A stretch of DNA of 64,000 nt from Luteolibacter arcticus (GCF_025950235.1 NZ_JAPDDT010000014.1:120782-184781); one strand, 5' to 3'; shown: positions 1 through 9,882, counted from the first letter of the stretch. Notes: a model not told the origin generated them from the sequence alone. Numbers and translations: made by a program.

Positions 1-137
1 CGCAGGGGAGACCTAGGGAATAGCGGATTTGCGGCGGTATGACAAATCCGTTTTCACCGGACAAAAAAGCCGGCCGCCCCGGATGTTGCCTGAGCTTTTT
101 CTTTTCCCGCCCTAACCGCGGCCTACGGTCCCGCCGC

Positions 138-983
138 ATGACCATCGAAACCGTCGGCAACTACCGCGCCATTTGGGGCGAAGGACCCTTGTGGTGGAAG
201 GATTCGCTCCTCTATGTGGATATCGAAAGCCACCGCGTGGTGCGTTTCAATCCGGCCACCGGCGAGGAGCAGACCTGGGACGTCGGCGAGCGCGTCGGCA
301 CCGTGGTTCCGCGGGAGGCAGGCGGCTTCGTGATCGCGGGCGACCATGGTTTCCATTTTCTCAGTGAGGACGGTCACCTGACCTCGCTCGGCGACCCGGA
401 GCCGGACAAGGGCGACAACCGCTTCAATGACGGCAAGTGCTCGCCCGACGGCCGCTTCTTCGCCGGAACGATCAGCCTGGTGAAAAAGACCGGCGATGCC
501 CGGCTCTACCGCCTCGATCCCGATCTGACGATCCACGAGGTCTTCGGCCCGGTGACGAATTCGAACGGCATCGTGTGGAGCGCTGACGGCCGTACGGTCT
601 ACTACATCGACACCCCGCGGAAAGAGGTCCTCGCCTTCGACTACGAAGCCGGCCACCTGACGAACCTGCGGAGCGTGGTTTCCACGGCGCATCACGGCTC
701 CTCGCCGGATGGGATGACCATCGACGCCGATGGCAACCTGTGGATCGCGTTTTGCCACGGCGCCTGCGTGGCCTGCTTCAGCCCGGAGAGCGGGGAAGAG
801 CTGCGCAAGGTGGATCTGCCTTGCTTGGAGACAACGGCCTGTGCCTTTGGCGGGCCGGATCTGGCGGATCTCTACGTCACCACCGGCGTGCACAAGAGCG
901 TGGAAGAAGCGGACGCCGGGCGCCTCTTCGGGATCCGCGGGCTCGGGGTGAAAGGCGTGGCGGCGAATGGGTTTGCGGGATAA
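138..983 (+). CDS. SMP-30/gluconolactonase/LRE-family lactonase
   Basis: Six-bladed beta-propeller hydrolase, 281 residues, of the regucalcin/gluconolactonase family, which opens sugar lactones using a divalent metal. The family metal ligands can be matched: Glu15 in GEGPLW, Asn97 in FNDGK, the Asn of NSNGI and the Asp of SPDGM. An ATG at 138 is preferred over an in-frame ATG at 39, because the 33 extra residues are Arg/Pro-rich and the family fold starts at IWGEGPLW. No signal peptide is seen, so it is probably cytoplasmic. The substrate cannot be told from sequence; a sugar lactone is likely. Confidence 0.85.
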   Translation: MTIETVGNYRAIWGEGPLWWKDSLLYVDIESHRVVRFNPATGEEQTWDVGERVGTVVPREAGGFVIAGDHGFHFLSEDGHLTSLGDPEPDKGDNRFNDGKCSPDGRFFAGTISLVKKTGDARLYRLDPDLTIHEVFGPVTNSNGIVWSADGRTVYYIDTPRKEVLAFDYEAGHLTNLRSVVSTAHHGSSPDGMTIDADGNLWIAFCHGACVACFSPESGEELRKVDLPCLETTACAFGGPDLADLYVTTGVHKSVEEADAGRLFGIRGLGVKGVAANGFAG

Positions 984-1066
984 TAGAACCCGCTCGGGTC
1001 TTCCGAAGCTCTTGATCGGACGGCGTTGCTTCCACTGTCGTCGTTTTCCTCCACCGCCCGCATCGC

Positions 1067-2566
1067 ATGTCCTTTCGCACTTGGGTCACTCGCCTCTCCC
1101 GCCAGCTCAGCGGCGAGAATCCCTTCACCGGCGGCGACCTCCTCCCGTCCCGTGTCTCCCTCTTCGGTGCCGGCGGTCCTACGCTCCCCTTTCCCCATCC
1201 GTGGAATTACAAGGAGCCTATCAAGATCTTCGAGGCCTTCTACACCGGTGCGGAAAAGGAAACCGGCGCCGGAGCCCGGCACAATCGTTACCTCTACCTC
1301 GCCGGCCTACCCCCCGTCCTGCTCACGCGCGATCCCGCTGTGATCAAGGCCATCCTCGCCGCCACCGGGGACAAGCCCGGTCAGTTCGACCGTGACACCG
1401 GGCCCACCGCCGGCATCGCCCGCGCCACCGGCGTGGACTCGCTGCTCTATGCGAACGGCGCCGTGTGGAAACGCCAGAAGCGCCTCTCCGCCGAGCCCTT
1501 CAGCAAGTCGAACCTCTTCCAGCCGGAGAAATTCCACGGATTCGAGCAGACCTTCCGCCGGACCGTCGCGGAGCGCCTCGCGGCCTTGCGCGCCCACCTC
1601 CAGGCCACCGGGCAGAAGACCACGCGACTCCGGCTGGAGCCGGAGATCCAAGTCGTCATGCTTGAGATGCTGGTGAACAACTTCTTCGGTGCCGCCGTCT
1701 CCCGCGAGGAACTGCGCGACCGCTATGTGCCCGCGCTCGTGCATCTCATCGAGCACATGATCATTGATACCGTCGCGCCCCGGCTCCACGCCTTGCGCTG
1801 CCGCCTCACCGGCCGGGACAAGGTGCTCAAACAATACGCCGCCGACTTCGAGGCGCTCACGGACATCGCCCTCTCCGGTCGCGCCGAGGGGCGCGGCCTT
1901 TGGTGCCAATTCGAGTCCGACGCCACGAATGACGCCCTGCGCGCGAATGTCCGCGTCTTCCTCGCCGGTGCCATGGAGGCCACCACCTCCTTTGCCAGTT
2001 GGGCCCTTTCCCACCTCTCCCGCACGCCCGCCATCCAGGAGCAGATCTTCTCCGAGGTGCGCGACATGAACGCCTACGATCCGGACAACCTCGCCGCCGC
2101 CGTCACGTTGAATCGCGTTCTGGAGGAAACCCTGCGCCTTACTCCAGCGCTCTATTTCTTTCCCCGCCGCGCCACCGTGGACACCACACTCGAGGTCGGT
2201 GACGGGAAAAGGATGTTCATCCCGGACGGCACCTGCATCCGCCTCGATGTATGGCACGCCAACCGCAACGAGGAATTCTGGGGCGAGGCCGTCAGCGGCC
2301 ATCGAGCCGATGTCTTCGCGCCCGCGCGCTGGGATGTCCTCGCCGCGAAAGGCATCACCTCCCGCGACATGCTTCACTTCGGCTTCGGTCACGGCCCCCG
2401 CTTCTGCCCCGGCCGCTACCTTGGCCTCCTCGAGGTGGGCCTCGTCGTCGGTGCCATCGTGAAAATGTTCAAGTTCACCGCTGCCGCCGAAAAGACCGAC
2501 CCCTGCGCCGGCGTTTCCACCAAGCCCGCGGACGGCGTGTGGGTGGATCTGGAGTCGAGGGAGTGA
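1067..2566 (+). CDS. Cytochrome P450
   Basis: Haem-thiolate monooxygenase of 499 residues. The Cys-ligand loop FGHGPRFCPG lies near the C-terminus, the K-helix ExxR is EETLR, and the I-helix motif is AGAMEATTS. The C-helix has W-K-R-Q-K where many P450s have WxxxR, a conservative Lys substitution. The length and N-terminus resemble soluble class-I bacterial or CYP4-like enzymes; no transmembrane anchor is seen. No ferredoxin or ferredoxin reductase gene is adjacent, so the redox partner must be encoded elsewhere. The substrate is unknown. Confidence 0.9.
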   Translation: MSFRTWVTRLSRQLSGENPFTGGDLLPSRVSLFGAGGPTLPFPHPWNYKEPIKIFEAFYTGAEKETGAGARHNRYLYLAGLPPVLLTRDPAVIKAILAATGDKPGQFDRDTGPTAGIARATGVDSLLYANGAVWKRQKRLSAEPFSKSNLFQPEKFHGFEQTFRRTVAERLAALRAHLQATGQKTTRLRLEPEIQVVMLEMLVNNFFGAAVSREELRDRYVPALVHLIEHMIIDTVAPRLHALRCRLTGRDKVLKQYAADFEALTDIALSGRAEGRGLWCQFESDATNDALRANVRVFLAGAMEATTSFASWALSHLSRTPAIQEQIFSEVRDMNAYDPDNLAAAVTLNRVLEETLRLTPALYFFPRRATVDTTLEVGDGKRMFIPDGTCIRLDVWHANRNEEFWGEAVSGHRADVFAPARWDVLAAKGITSRDMLHFGFGHGPRFCPGRYLGLLEVGLVVGAIVKMFKFTAAAEKTDPCAGVSTKPADGVWVDLESRE

Positions 2567-2654
2567 GTCTCCTGCAAAGACCACATGCTTAGCCCTCCCG
2601 AGGAGACGCCGGGATCACGCAATCCCGGACAAGCCGTCCATTTCAAGTGACACC

Positions 2655-3050
2655 ATGAATGCCAGCCTGATCCACGAAGCAGCCCGTGCCACCCACGAAG
2701 CCCAGTTGCCGTTTCCCGAAATCGTCGGCCTTCTGATCCAAGCGGGCGTCGAGTTTTACCATGTCGATTATCTCGCCCGCACGACGACCTACCATGACGG
2801 CGCGGGCGAACAACTCGTCGTGGAGCTGCCTTATGAAAACCTCCCGCCAGTGGCTGCCGACTTCGATGCGGAGGCGGTGCGCGCCGCCATTCTCGACAGC
2901 CAGCTTCACGGGCAGACGCACGAAGCCTTTTCCCGTCGCGTGATGGCGGCCGGCACGCAGGGCTACCATGCCTTTCTCCGTGGCCAGCGTGTGATCTACA
3001 CCGGCCGCCAGGGAGACCAGCATATCGAGTGGTTCCCCGGAGCGCGATGA
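2655..3050 (+). CDS. DUF1398 family protein
   Basis: A 131-residue cytoplasmic protein resembling the DUF1398 (YbcV-like) family of unknown function. Supporting features are an N-terminal helix with a VEFYHVDYLARTTTY-type strand and a C-terminal GTQGYHAFLRGQRVIY segment. It starts at ATG 2655, 88 bases after the P450 stop on the same strand, and could be cotranscribed with it, but no functional link is known. It converges with the hydrolase gene on the other strand, with only about 10 bases between the two stops and no clear terminator hairpin. Confidence 0.7.
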   Translation: MNASLIHEAARATHEAQLPFPEIVGLLIQAGVEFYHVDYLARTTTYHDGAGEQLVVELPYENLPPVAADFDAEAVRAAILDSQLHGQTHEAFSRRVMAAGTQGYHAFLRGQRVIYTGRQGDQHIEWFPGAR

Positions 3051-3060
3051 GACCTGCGGC

Positions 3061-4122
3061 TCACTCGGACTTCTTCTCTTCCGCTGGAGCCGGGGCAGGG
3101 TAAATTGTCACGCGTTCCCCCTTCTTCACCTGGAGTGCTTCCGCGGCGTTGCCACCGTTGATGACGATGGCCACCCAGCCGTCGGGTGTGACGTAGACGG
3201 CGGTCTTCCCTTCCTCCACGTCGGTGCGGTAGAGCGCGACGGTCGCTTCGAGTTGCGCGGCGCCGCTCTTCACGATCGCCTTGTCTCCGGGCTTGAGCTT
3301 GAGTGTGTCGAGATCCGCGGAGACCAGATCGCTGGAAAGGTTGCCGAAGCTTGCGGAGACGAAGGTGATCTTGCCGGCCAGCCCGCCGTCCTGTTTGGCG
3401 GCGGTGCTCTTCCTTGCGGGCGGGCGCACGGTGCCATCCTTGTCTTTCTCCGGCGCGGTGCCATCGATCCATCCATCCACGGCCACCACCGCGTGGTAAC
3501 GCTCGATGGCGGAGACATTGCAATGTCCCGGGCGCTTGATCTCCCACAGGGCGGTGGTTTCCGCGCCGGCCTTTTCGCGATAGTGGCGAGGGTGATCGAG
3601 TTCGGTCTCGTTGGTCAGGAACAGCACCGGCACCTTCGGCTTCCAGGAAAGCGTCTGGTAGTAGGCTCCCGTCTCCCGGTCGCCAAGGTAGGCGCCGATG
3701 GCGACCACGCCGTGGAGATTGTCGATGGCACCTTCCGCGGCGAGCGTGCTGATCAGCCCGCCCATGGAGCTGCCGACCAAAATGCAGCGGTTCACCCCGC
3801 CCTTGGCCGCGGCGATGTGGTCGCGCAGCACCTTCAGGTCAGTGATGGCGTCCTCAATGATCCAGCCATTCCGCCGGTAGCTGGTCGAAGCGATCGCCCA
3901 ACCCTTATCTAACAGCGGTGTGGCGAATCGCTTGTCGATTTCGAAGTCGGCCTTCAGCGGCTGGTCCTCGGCGCGATAGCCGTGGGCGATCAGCACCAGC
4001 TTGCCTTCCCACTTCTCCGGCGTGGCGAACATGTACTTCGCTCCATCGATTTCGCCGGTCACGACCTCCGCGGCATGGAGGTGGACGGCGAAAAGGACGA
4101 TGGCGAGCACGAGGGCTTTCAC
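3061..4122 (-). CDS. Secreted alpha/beta-hydrolase with C-terminal SAM-hydroxide-adenosyltransferase-like domain
   Basis: 353 residues. A signal peptide (about 1-18, ending HAAE) is followed by an alpha/beta-hydrolase domain with an oxyanion region LIAHGY and nucleophile elbow GSSMG (Ser119); a catalytic His may be the one in RPGHC. The last roughly 100 residues form a separate domain. Its motifs FGNL, a VYVTPDGW strand and INGGNAAEAL match the C-terminal beta-domain of the fluorinase/DUF62 SAM hydrolase family. The catalytic N-terminal domain of that family is absent. The hydrolase assignment is firm; the second domain is inferred from motif pattern alone. Confidence 0.75.
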   Translation of the reverse strand: MKALVLAIVLFAVHLHAAEVVTGEIDGAKYMFATPEKWEGKLVLIAHGYRAEDQPLKADFEIDKRFATPLLDKGWAIASTSYRRNGWIIEDAITDLKVLRDHIAAAKGGVNRCILVGSSMGGLISTLAAEGAIDNLHGVVAIGAYLGDRETGAYYQTLSWKPKVPVLFLTNETELDHPRHYREKAGAETTALWEIKRPGHCNVSAIERYHAVVAVDGWIDGTAPEKDKDGTVRPPARKSTAAKQDGGLAGKITFVSASFGNLSSDLVSADLDTLKLKPGDKAIVKSGAAQLEATVALYRTDVEEGKTAVYVTPDGWVAIVINGGNAAEALQVKKGERVTIYPAPAPAEEKKSE

Positions 4123-4171
4123 CCCGACATGCTACGGAAGGCTCGACCGTGAAGGGAAGGGGGAAGTCGCC

Positions 4172-4960
4172 TTAAATCGCCCGCAGCGCCAAGTAAGCCT
4201 CGATTTCCTCGGCGGGATTGTGGGCGCGCATCAGCGACTCGCCGATGAGCACCGCATTCGCGCCGGCATCGAGGGCGCGCTGGACGTCTTCCGGCGTGCG
4301 CAGGCCGGACTCGGAGACGAGGATGACGTCGTCGCCCACCTCGTCCGCCAGGTCCTCGGTGGTCGCGAGGTCGATCTCGAAGGTCTTGAGGTTGCGGTTA
4401 TTGATGCCGATCAAATCCGCGCCGAGCTCAAGGGCGCGCTCCATTTCCGGCAGGTTGTGAACCTCGACCAGCACGTCGAGCTGGAAGTCTTTCGCTTCCT
4501 GGTAGAGGCGCTTGAGAGTGTCGTCATCGAGCGCGGCGACGATCAACAGGATCGCATCCGCACCGGCCACGATGGCTTCGTGGATTTGCACCGGGTGGAC
4601 GGTGAAGTCCTTGCGCAGCAGCGGCGCATCGGAGAATTCCGAGATTTTCGTAAGATAGCTCAGCGAGCCCTGGAAGTACTTCTCATCGGTAAGGATGGAC
4701 AGGCAGGACGCACCGCCGTCGAGGTAGCGCCTTGCCTGGCGGATCGGGTCGAAATTCGGGTCGATCAGGCCGACCGACGGCGAGGCTTTTTTCACCTCCG
4801 CGATCACGCCGAGCCGGTCCGGACCGAGTTCAAGGGCCGCGCGGAAGCCACGGAACTCATTGCGCTGCAAGGCGGCGGCGCGCAAGTGGCCGGCGCGGGC
4901 TAGCAGCGCTTCGACTTCCTGATGCTTGGTGGCGATGATCTCGGCGAGCTTGTCGGACAT
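4172..4960 (-). CDS. trpC: Indole-3-glycerol phosphate synthase
   Basis: TIM-barrel enzyme of tryptophan synthesis that converts CdRP to indole-3-glycerol phosphate. The 262-residue length is normal for the stand-alone enzyme. Conserved catalytic elements are all present: EVKKASPSVG, LRKDF, GINNRNL, VSESGL and the phosphate-binding GANAVLIGESL near the C-terminus. It stands alone on the minus strand; trpE and trpG lie about 52 kb away in this window and no other trp gene is seen, so the pathway is dispersed. No leader peptide or attenuator is visible upstream. Confidence 0.97.
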   Translation of the reverse strand: MSDKLAEIIATKHQEVEALLARAGHLRAAALQRNEFRGFRAALELGPDRLGVIAEVKKASPSVGLIDPNFDPIRQARRYLDGGASCLSILTDEKYFQGSLSYLTKISEFSDAPLLRKDFTVHPVQIHEAIVAGADAILLIVAALDDDTLKRLYQEAKDFQLDVLVEVHNLPEMERALELGADLIGINNRNLKTFEIDLATTEDLADEVGDDVILVSESGLRTPEDVQRALDAGANAVLIGESLMRAHNPAEEIEAYLALRAI

Positions 4961-5120
4961 GGCGGGCGCGGGAGGAAAACCACGGAACGCCCGCCGCGGG
5001 AAGCGGAAAGACCGGCCGCTGTGGCAGCCGCGCGGCCAATCGTTCGGAACCGTGAACGATTTTTCCCTGTCGCCCGTCGCGGGAGGGGTCTGATAGAGAC
5101 TCGGGCAACCCAGTTTTCAC

Positions 5121-5780
5121 ATGCCCCCCCCGGTGCCGAAGCGCGATCTACTCATCGTGGACGACCATCCGATCATCACCCTCGCGGTGAAGTCGCTGGT
5201 CGAGACCATGCTCACCGGTTACGTCCCGCACACGGTCCACACCGCGGCGGATGCACTGGAGTTGGCAGTGCAACTCAAGCCTGCCGTGGCGGTCGTGGAT
5301 ATCTCATTGCCGGACGGCGACGGGCTCGATCTCGTCCGCCGGATCAAGGAAGCCGCCCCGTCCTGTGCGGTGCTGGTTTTCAGCATGCAGAACGAGCTTC
5401 ACTACGGCGCGCGGGCGCTCAAGGCCGGTGCCAACGGCTACCTCATGAAGGGCGACAAGGTCTCGGCCGTGGTCGAGGCGATCCGCAAGATCGAGTCCGG
5501 TGGCATGTATGCCTCGCCGGCCTTGGCCGAGGAACTCCTGCGCGGCGTCGCCAAGCCGGCCAACTCGGGCATCGAAACCTTCAGCGACCGGGAATACCAG
5601 GTTTTCCGCCTGCTGGCGGAGGGTCACTCGACCAAGGAGATCGCCCTGCGGCTGAAGATCAGCACCAAGACGGTGGACAGTCACATCGAGCACATGAAGG
5701 TGAAGGTCGATTGTGCGAACAAGACCGAGTTGTTGCTGAAGGCGCGCGACTGGTGGCGCTCGACCCAGGAGGGGGGATGA
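5121..5780 (+). CDS. NarL/LuxR-family response regulator
   Basis: 219 residues. The receiver domain has the acidic pair Asp14/Asp15 (VDDHP), phosphoacceptor Asp60 (VVDISLPDGDG), Ser88 and Lys110, so it should be phosphorylatable. The C-terminal LuxR-type helix-turn-helix (about 150-205) carries the pattern FSDREYQVFRLLAEG and ISTKTVDSHIEHMK. There is no histidine kinase nearby, so it is an orphan. It lies about 80 bases upstream of the acetoacetate-decarboxylase-like/ATPase/flavoprotein trio on the same strand, which makes it a plausible regulator of that cluster (inference). Confidence 0.93.
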   Translation: MPPPVPKRDLLIVDDHPIITLAVKSLVETMLTGYVPHTVHTAADALELAVQLKPAVAVVDISLPDGDGLDLVRRIKEAAPSCAVLVFSMQNELHYGARALKAGANGYLMKGDKVSAVVEAIRKIESGGMYASPALAEELLRGVAKPANSGIETFSDREYQVFRLLAEGHSTKEIALRLKISTKTVDSHIEHMKVKVDCANKTELLLKARDWWRSTQEGG

Positions 5781-5861
5781 AAATGGGAGTTTCTCCGATT
5801 GGCGGCACCGGGGAGTTTTTGTTAGTTGTGATGCTTGATCTCCCCGGATCGCCCCACCCCG

Positions 5862-6845
5862 ATGATTCCCTATACCGAACGTGACACGGACCTCAACTTC
5901 CGTCCCCCCTATCGAATCACCGGCGTCGAGGCGTTGTCGGCCGTTCGTCGGATCGACATCCATGCGGCCCAGCAGTGGCTGGACGAGACCCTGAACTGGC
6001 GGCCGGACGATGAAGAGCCGAAGCCGGAGTTCACGGCCCTGCCGCTCGCCTTCGTGATCTTCATGCACATGAAGTCGATGTGCTCGATCGATCCGCCGCA
6101 CGATGCCTGGGGCGCGGCATCCGAGACGGAAGTGGTGGTCACCCTGCCAGTGCTGGAGTGGGATAACGAGGGCCTGCCCTCGCCCCCGTCGCTGAAGTTT
6201 TACCCGATCGTGCTGTGTCTCGACTCCGGTCCGGCACTCATCAGCGGGCGCGAAGTCTTCGGCTTTCCGAAGATCGTGGGCAAGGTCGAGATCGGTCCCG
6301 ACGGCGGCACGGCTCGCACCGAGGCCTGCCGGAAGGAAGGCGAGGCCACCATCGATCGCGACGCGCTGTTGCTTGCGCTCCGGCGCGAGAAGGACGATGG
6401 CCAGCCTGCTCTTGAGCCGGACTCGTACGGGAAGGGCTTGGCTGAGATGGTGAAGGAGGAGCTGTTAGGTGGTCTGGACCGCGGGGTGCTCGGCCATCTG
6501 CTGAAGCTCAATCCGGCGCGCAAGGCGCTGAATTTCACCCTTGAGCGGGTGGTGGATGCGATCGAAGGGCTGGAGATCGGGCAGAAATTCGTTTTCTTGA
6601 AGCAGTTCCGCGATGTCGCGAATCCCCGGGTCGCCTGTCATCGCTCGGTGGCGGAGTGCGTGCTGGAGTTCTCCACCCTCACGAGTCTGCGCCGGGAAAG
6701 CGGCGATTGGGAGCTGGAGGTGCCGGAGTGGCACAGCAGCCGGCTGCTGAAGAGGATCGGGCTCGTAAGCGGACCCATCGGCGCTCCGCTGAGATCGGAG
6801 TTCCAGATCGACATGTCTCTTGGAAAAACCCTCTGGACCAGTTGA
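5862..6845 (+). CDS. Acetoacetate decarboxylase-like domain protein
   Basis: 327 residues from ATG 5862; an in-frame TTG at 5835 would add nine residues. The segment GREVFGFPKIVGKVEI matches the acetoacetate decarboxylase (ADC) superfamily core, where a nearby Lys can form a Schiff base; here the candidate is the Lys in FPKIVGK. The protein is longer than classic ADC (about 245 residues), so a simple decarboxylase role is not assured. It is followed after only 7 bases by the large ATPase gene, which in turn overlaps a desaturase-like flavoprotein gene, suggesting one transcription unit acting on a ketone or polyene-type substrate (inference). Confidence 0.65.
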   Translation: MIPYTERDTDLNFRPPYRITGVEALSAVRRIDIHAAQQWLDETLNWRPDDEEPKPEFTALPLAFVIFMHMKSMCSIDPPHDAWGAASETEVVVTLPVLEWDNEGLPSPPSLKFYPIVLCLDSGPALISGREVFGFPKIVGKVEIGPDGGTARTEACRKEGEATIDRDALLLALRREKDDGQPALEPDSYGKGLAEMVKEELLGGLDRGVLGHLLKLNPARKALNFTLERVVDAIEGLEIGQKFVFLKQFRDVANPRVACHRSVAECVLEFSTLTSLRRESGDWELEVPEWHSSRLLKRIGLVSGPIGAPLRSEFQIDMSLGKTLWTS

Positions 6846-6852
6846 CGCGAAG

Positions 6853-9800
6853 ATGTCCGGAGAAGATCGCATTCATGAACAAGCTGCCGCCTGGGAAATC
6901 TGGCGGCATGAAGCAACCGACCCGTGCACCAAGCTCCCCGGCGAGACCGGTGATGCCGCCGATTTGCTGAAGGTGCTGCTCGCGGAGGCAACGACGTTGT
7001 TAGAGAAGGACGCCTCGGCCTTGCTCGCGCTGCGCTCCGGCCTCACGGCCAGCAGTGAGCCGGTGTCGCAATTGCTGGAAGGCCTGTCGGCGATGGGTCT
7101 CGACGGCCTGATCATGGACGAGCGGACCGCGGCGCAATTGCCCCCGCCGTATCGCGCCGAACGCATCGGATTCCTGCCTGGAATCCTTTCGGAACCGTTC
7201 TGCGCGCACCGGCTGGAGGTACGGAAGGCGGTGCCGCAGGAGGTCGAGGCACCCGCTCGCGCGGTGTTGTGGGAGAAGCTCCAGCAACGGGTCGACGCGC
7301 AGGGCGATGCCTTCTTGCGGGTCTCGATTTCCGGATCTGCCGGTGCTGGCAAGTCTCACCTGATCGGTGCGCTGGCGGCTTGGCTCGCGTCACGGGGAAT
7401 GGAGGTGGCACGGGTATCGTGCCTGCCCACGGATGTGCCCGGCACGTTCGCCGCCTGGCGTGCGTTGTTAGGTCAATGGGGTGGCGATGACCTGACCGCC
7501 GCAATTGCGGCCACCGGTGCCGCGCTGACGCTGGATGAAACGCTGGTGAAGAATCTGGTGCGCTTCCTTTCCGAGCCGGTTCATGCCGAGACGGACGACA
7601 GCGGACTCTCCCCGCTACAGTACAAGGACATCTTGCCCGAGTTCATCGCCGGCGTGTTGGCGCGGCTGGTGGCCGGGCGCCCGTGTGCGGGGATCATCGA
7701 TGACATCCAGTGGATGGACGAGGGCAGCCATGGCGTGACGGAAGCACTTGAGCATGCCGGAGTGCCAATGCTGCTGGTGCTCGGCCGGCGCGGGCAGCCC
7801 GTGCCGGAAGACATCGTGCTCGGCCCGATGTCGGTGGAAGAGCACCGCAAACTGCTGGCAGAGCTGTCCGGGCACGCGGAAATCACGGATGCGCTGAACG
7901 ACGAAATCCATCGCGTTTCCGGTGGGCTGCCGTTGATCTCGCGAGAGGTGTATTCAGTGCTGAGCCAGCGACGCCGCCTGATCGCGATGGGTGGCACACT
8001 CGACCTCGCGCCGGCACCTGCCTCGGCGGAATCGGCTCACGAGACACCGCTGACAGGGCGCTTCCGCGATCTGTCACCGCGGCTGCGCTCGTTGCTCGGT
8101 GCCTGTGCGATCTGGCGTGAGCCGTTCACGAAGGAGCAGGCGGAGACGACGGCCAAGGCATGCAGCCCGGGAATCGAGTTCGAGACCTGCTGGTCCTCAC
8201 CGCTGTTAGGTGAATTCATTGTCGCGACTCCAGCCCTGCCCGGACGCTTTTCGTTCTATCACGATTTGCTGCGGGAAGCCGCGCTGTCGCTGATGCCCGA
8301 CCGCGACCGGGCAGCGGGTCACGGGGCGGCGCTCGAATGGATGATGGAGCGACCGCTGCGGGATCTGTCGCCTGCCGAGGCCGCGTTTCACGCCCGCGAG
8401 TCCGGCCGTGATGACGTCGCGGTGGAGCTGTTCGATCGCGCGGCGCGGGCGGCGCTCGGTCGCTTCGCCTTGCGGGAAGCACGCGAGGCGGCGCGCGCGG
8501 CCTTGGACCTCGACCGCGTGAGCGAACACACCGGCGACCCGGTGGCAATCGCCCAGCGGGCGCGGCGCTACCAGATCGAAGGCGAGGCCGCCTTTCACTG
8601 GGGCATGGTCGAGGATGCGGTGGGTCTGTTAGAGAAAGCCTTGGTGCTTTACCGCGTCAGTCCGGAGAAAGGGGTATTCCCGATCAAGGGGGCCATGCTG
8701 TTGCGCCACCTGTGGCTCTTCGCCACTGGCAAACCATGGGCAGATGCCACGGTTTCGCCGGTAAGGGAAGGCGCGGCGCGCACGGCACTGATGCTTGCGG
8801 AGATCGCCTACTTCCAGAATGACCAGAAGCGATCCGCCGATTGCTGCGTCACCGCGCTCGATCTCGCCTCCAAGAATGGCGAGAGCGCGATGCTGGCGTC
8901 CTTGTGCGCGGCGATCGCCTGTCCGATGTCCGGCAAGCGGCCGCGCTGGCTGGCGGAGCGCTACCGCAATATCGCGCGGCGGATGATCGCGCGGGTCGGC
9001 GACCGCACCGAGCAGACCTACATCGAGCACGTCGGCTGTCTGGTGGATCTCGACAAGACGCGCTGGCCGGAGGCTGCCGAGCGCGCTGCCGGCAATGTGG
9101 CGTATTGGAAATCCCACGGCCATGGGCGTCGTGTGGAAGAGGCGGCGACGCATGCTTTCTTCGTAGACTACTTCCGCGGTGATCTCGGACGTGCGGCCGA
9201 GTGGTCCGGCGTGTTGCAGGAGTCGGCCTTCAAGCGCACCGACCGGCAATCGCGGACGTGGGCGGCGATGATGGGCAGCCTGCACGCGCTTGCCACCCTC
9301 GGCACCAAGGAAGCCGAAGCCCATTGCCGCAAGGTGCCGGTGCATGGTGGCGATGCGATCACGCAGTCATCGATCCATGTGATGCGGGCGATGTGCGCGT
9401 GGCGCTCAGGCAACCCGTGGCAGGCGATGGATTGTCTGCGCGATGCCGAAGATCTCGCCGGGCAACATCCGCCGGTGTCTTCCACCCAGTTCCTGTTGGC
9501 CGATGCCGCAGTATTGTTAGGCGAGATGCGTTCGTGGGGTCCGCCTGAGCTGGAAGCTGACCCGATGTTCGGCGGTCTGGTGGAGCGCTTCATGAAGCGT
9601 GCAACCGCTTTCTCGAAGAGTTTCTCCCTCGGTGGCGCGATCCTGCACTGCGCCCGCGGCCTGCATGCTCCCGGTGGTGGCAAGGAGTTCATTGCGGCGG
9701 AAAACGCGGCCCAGCGCCTGGGTGCGGATTTCCTCAAGGCCCGCGCCCGCTGCTATCACGCCCTGAAGTCACCGGCCTCCGCGCAGCTTCAGGATGGACT

Positions 9801-9882
9801 GACGCTTCTGGAAAAATGCGGTGCGACTGCCGAGGCCGCGTTTTTCCAGCAACTCGCCTCCCGCCATGATCGACTCCCGTGA
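6853..9882 (+). CDS. Large AAA (AAA_16/STAND-like) ATPase with TPR-like C-terminus
   Basis: 1009 residues from ATG 6853, seven bases after the preceding stop. A P-loop GSAGAGKS is at residues 161-168 and a Walker B stretch AGIIDDIQWMD is at about 279-289. This is the Orc1/STAND ATPase type found in MalT/AfsR-like regulators and cyclase-associated proteins. The rest is an Ala/Arg/Leu-rich helical region consistent with TPR-like repeats. No helix-turn-helix, kinase or cyclase domain is visible, so it may sense or scaffold through the repeats rather than bind DNA. Its stop overlaps the next gene by 17 bases, implying translational coupling. Confidence 0.7.
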   Translation: MSGEDRIHEQAAAWEIWRHEATDPCTKLPGETGDAADLLKVLLAEATTLLEKDASALLALRSGLTASSEPVSQLLEGLSAMGLDGLIMDERTAAQLPPPYRAERIGFLPGILSEPFCAHRLEVRKAVPQEVEAPARAVLWEKLQQRVDAQGDAFLRVSISGSAGAGKSHLIGALAAWLASRGMEVARVSCLPTDVPGTFAAWRALLGQWGGDDLTAAIAATGAALTLDETLVKNLVRFLSEPVHAETDDSGLSPLQYKDILPEFIAGVLARLVAGRPCAGIIDDIQWMDEGSHGVTEALEHAGVPMLLVLGRRGQPVPEDIVLGPMSVEEHRKLLAELSGHAEITDALNDEIHRVSGGLPLISREVYSVLSQRRRLIAMGGTLDLAPAPASAESAHETPLTGRFRDLSPRLRSLLGACAIWREPFTKEQAETTAKACSPGIEFETCWSSPLLGEFIVATPALPGRFSFYHDLLREAALSLMPDRDRAAGHGAALEWMMERPLRDLSPAEAAFHARESGRDDVAVELFDRAARAALGRFALREAREAARAALDLDRVSEHTGDPVAIAQRARRYQIEGEAAFHWGMVEDAVGLLEKALVLYRVSPEKGVFPIKGAMLLRHLWLFATGKPWADATVSPVREGAARTALMLAEIAYFQNDQKRSADCCVTALDLASKNGESAMLASLCAAIACPMSGKRPRWLAERYRNIARRMIARVGDRTEQTYIEHVGCLVDLDKTRWPEAAERAAGNVAYWKSHGHGRRVEEAATHAFFVDYFRGDLGRAAEWSGVLQESAFKRTDRQSRTWAAMMGSLHALATLGTKEAEAHCRKVPVHGGDAITQSSIHVMRAMCAWRSGNPWQAMDCLRDAEDLAGQHPPVSSTQFLLADAAVLLGEMRSWGPPELEADPMFGGLVERFMKRATAFSKSFSLGGAILHCARGLHAPGGGKEFIAAENAAQRLGADFLKARARCYHALKSPASAQLQDGLTLLEKCGATAEAAFFQQLASRHDRLP

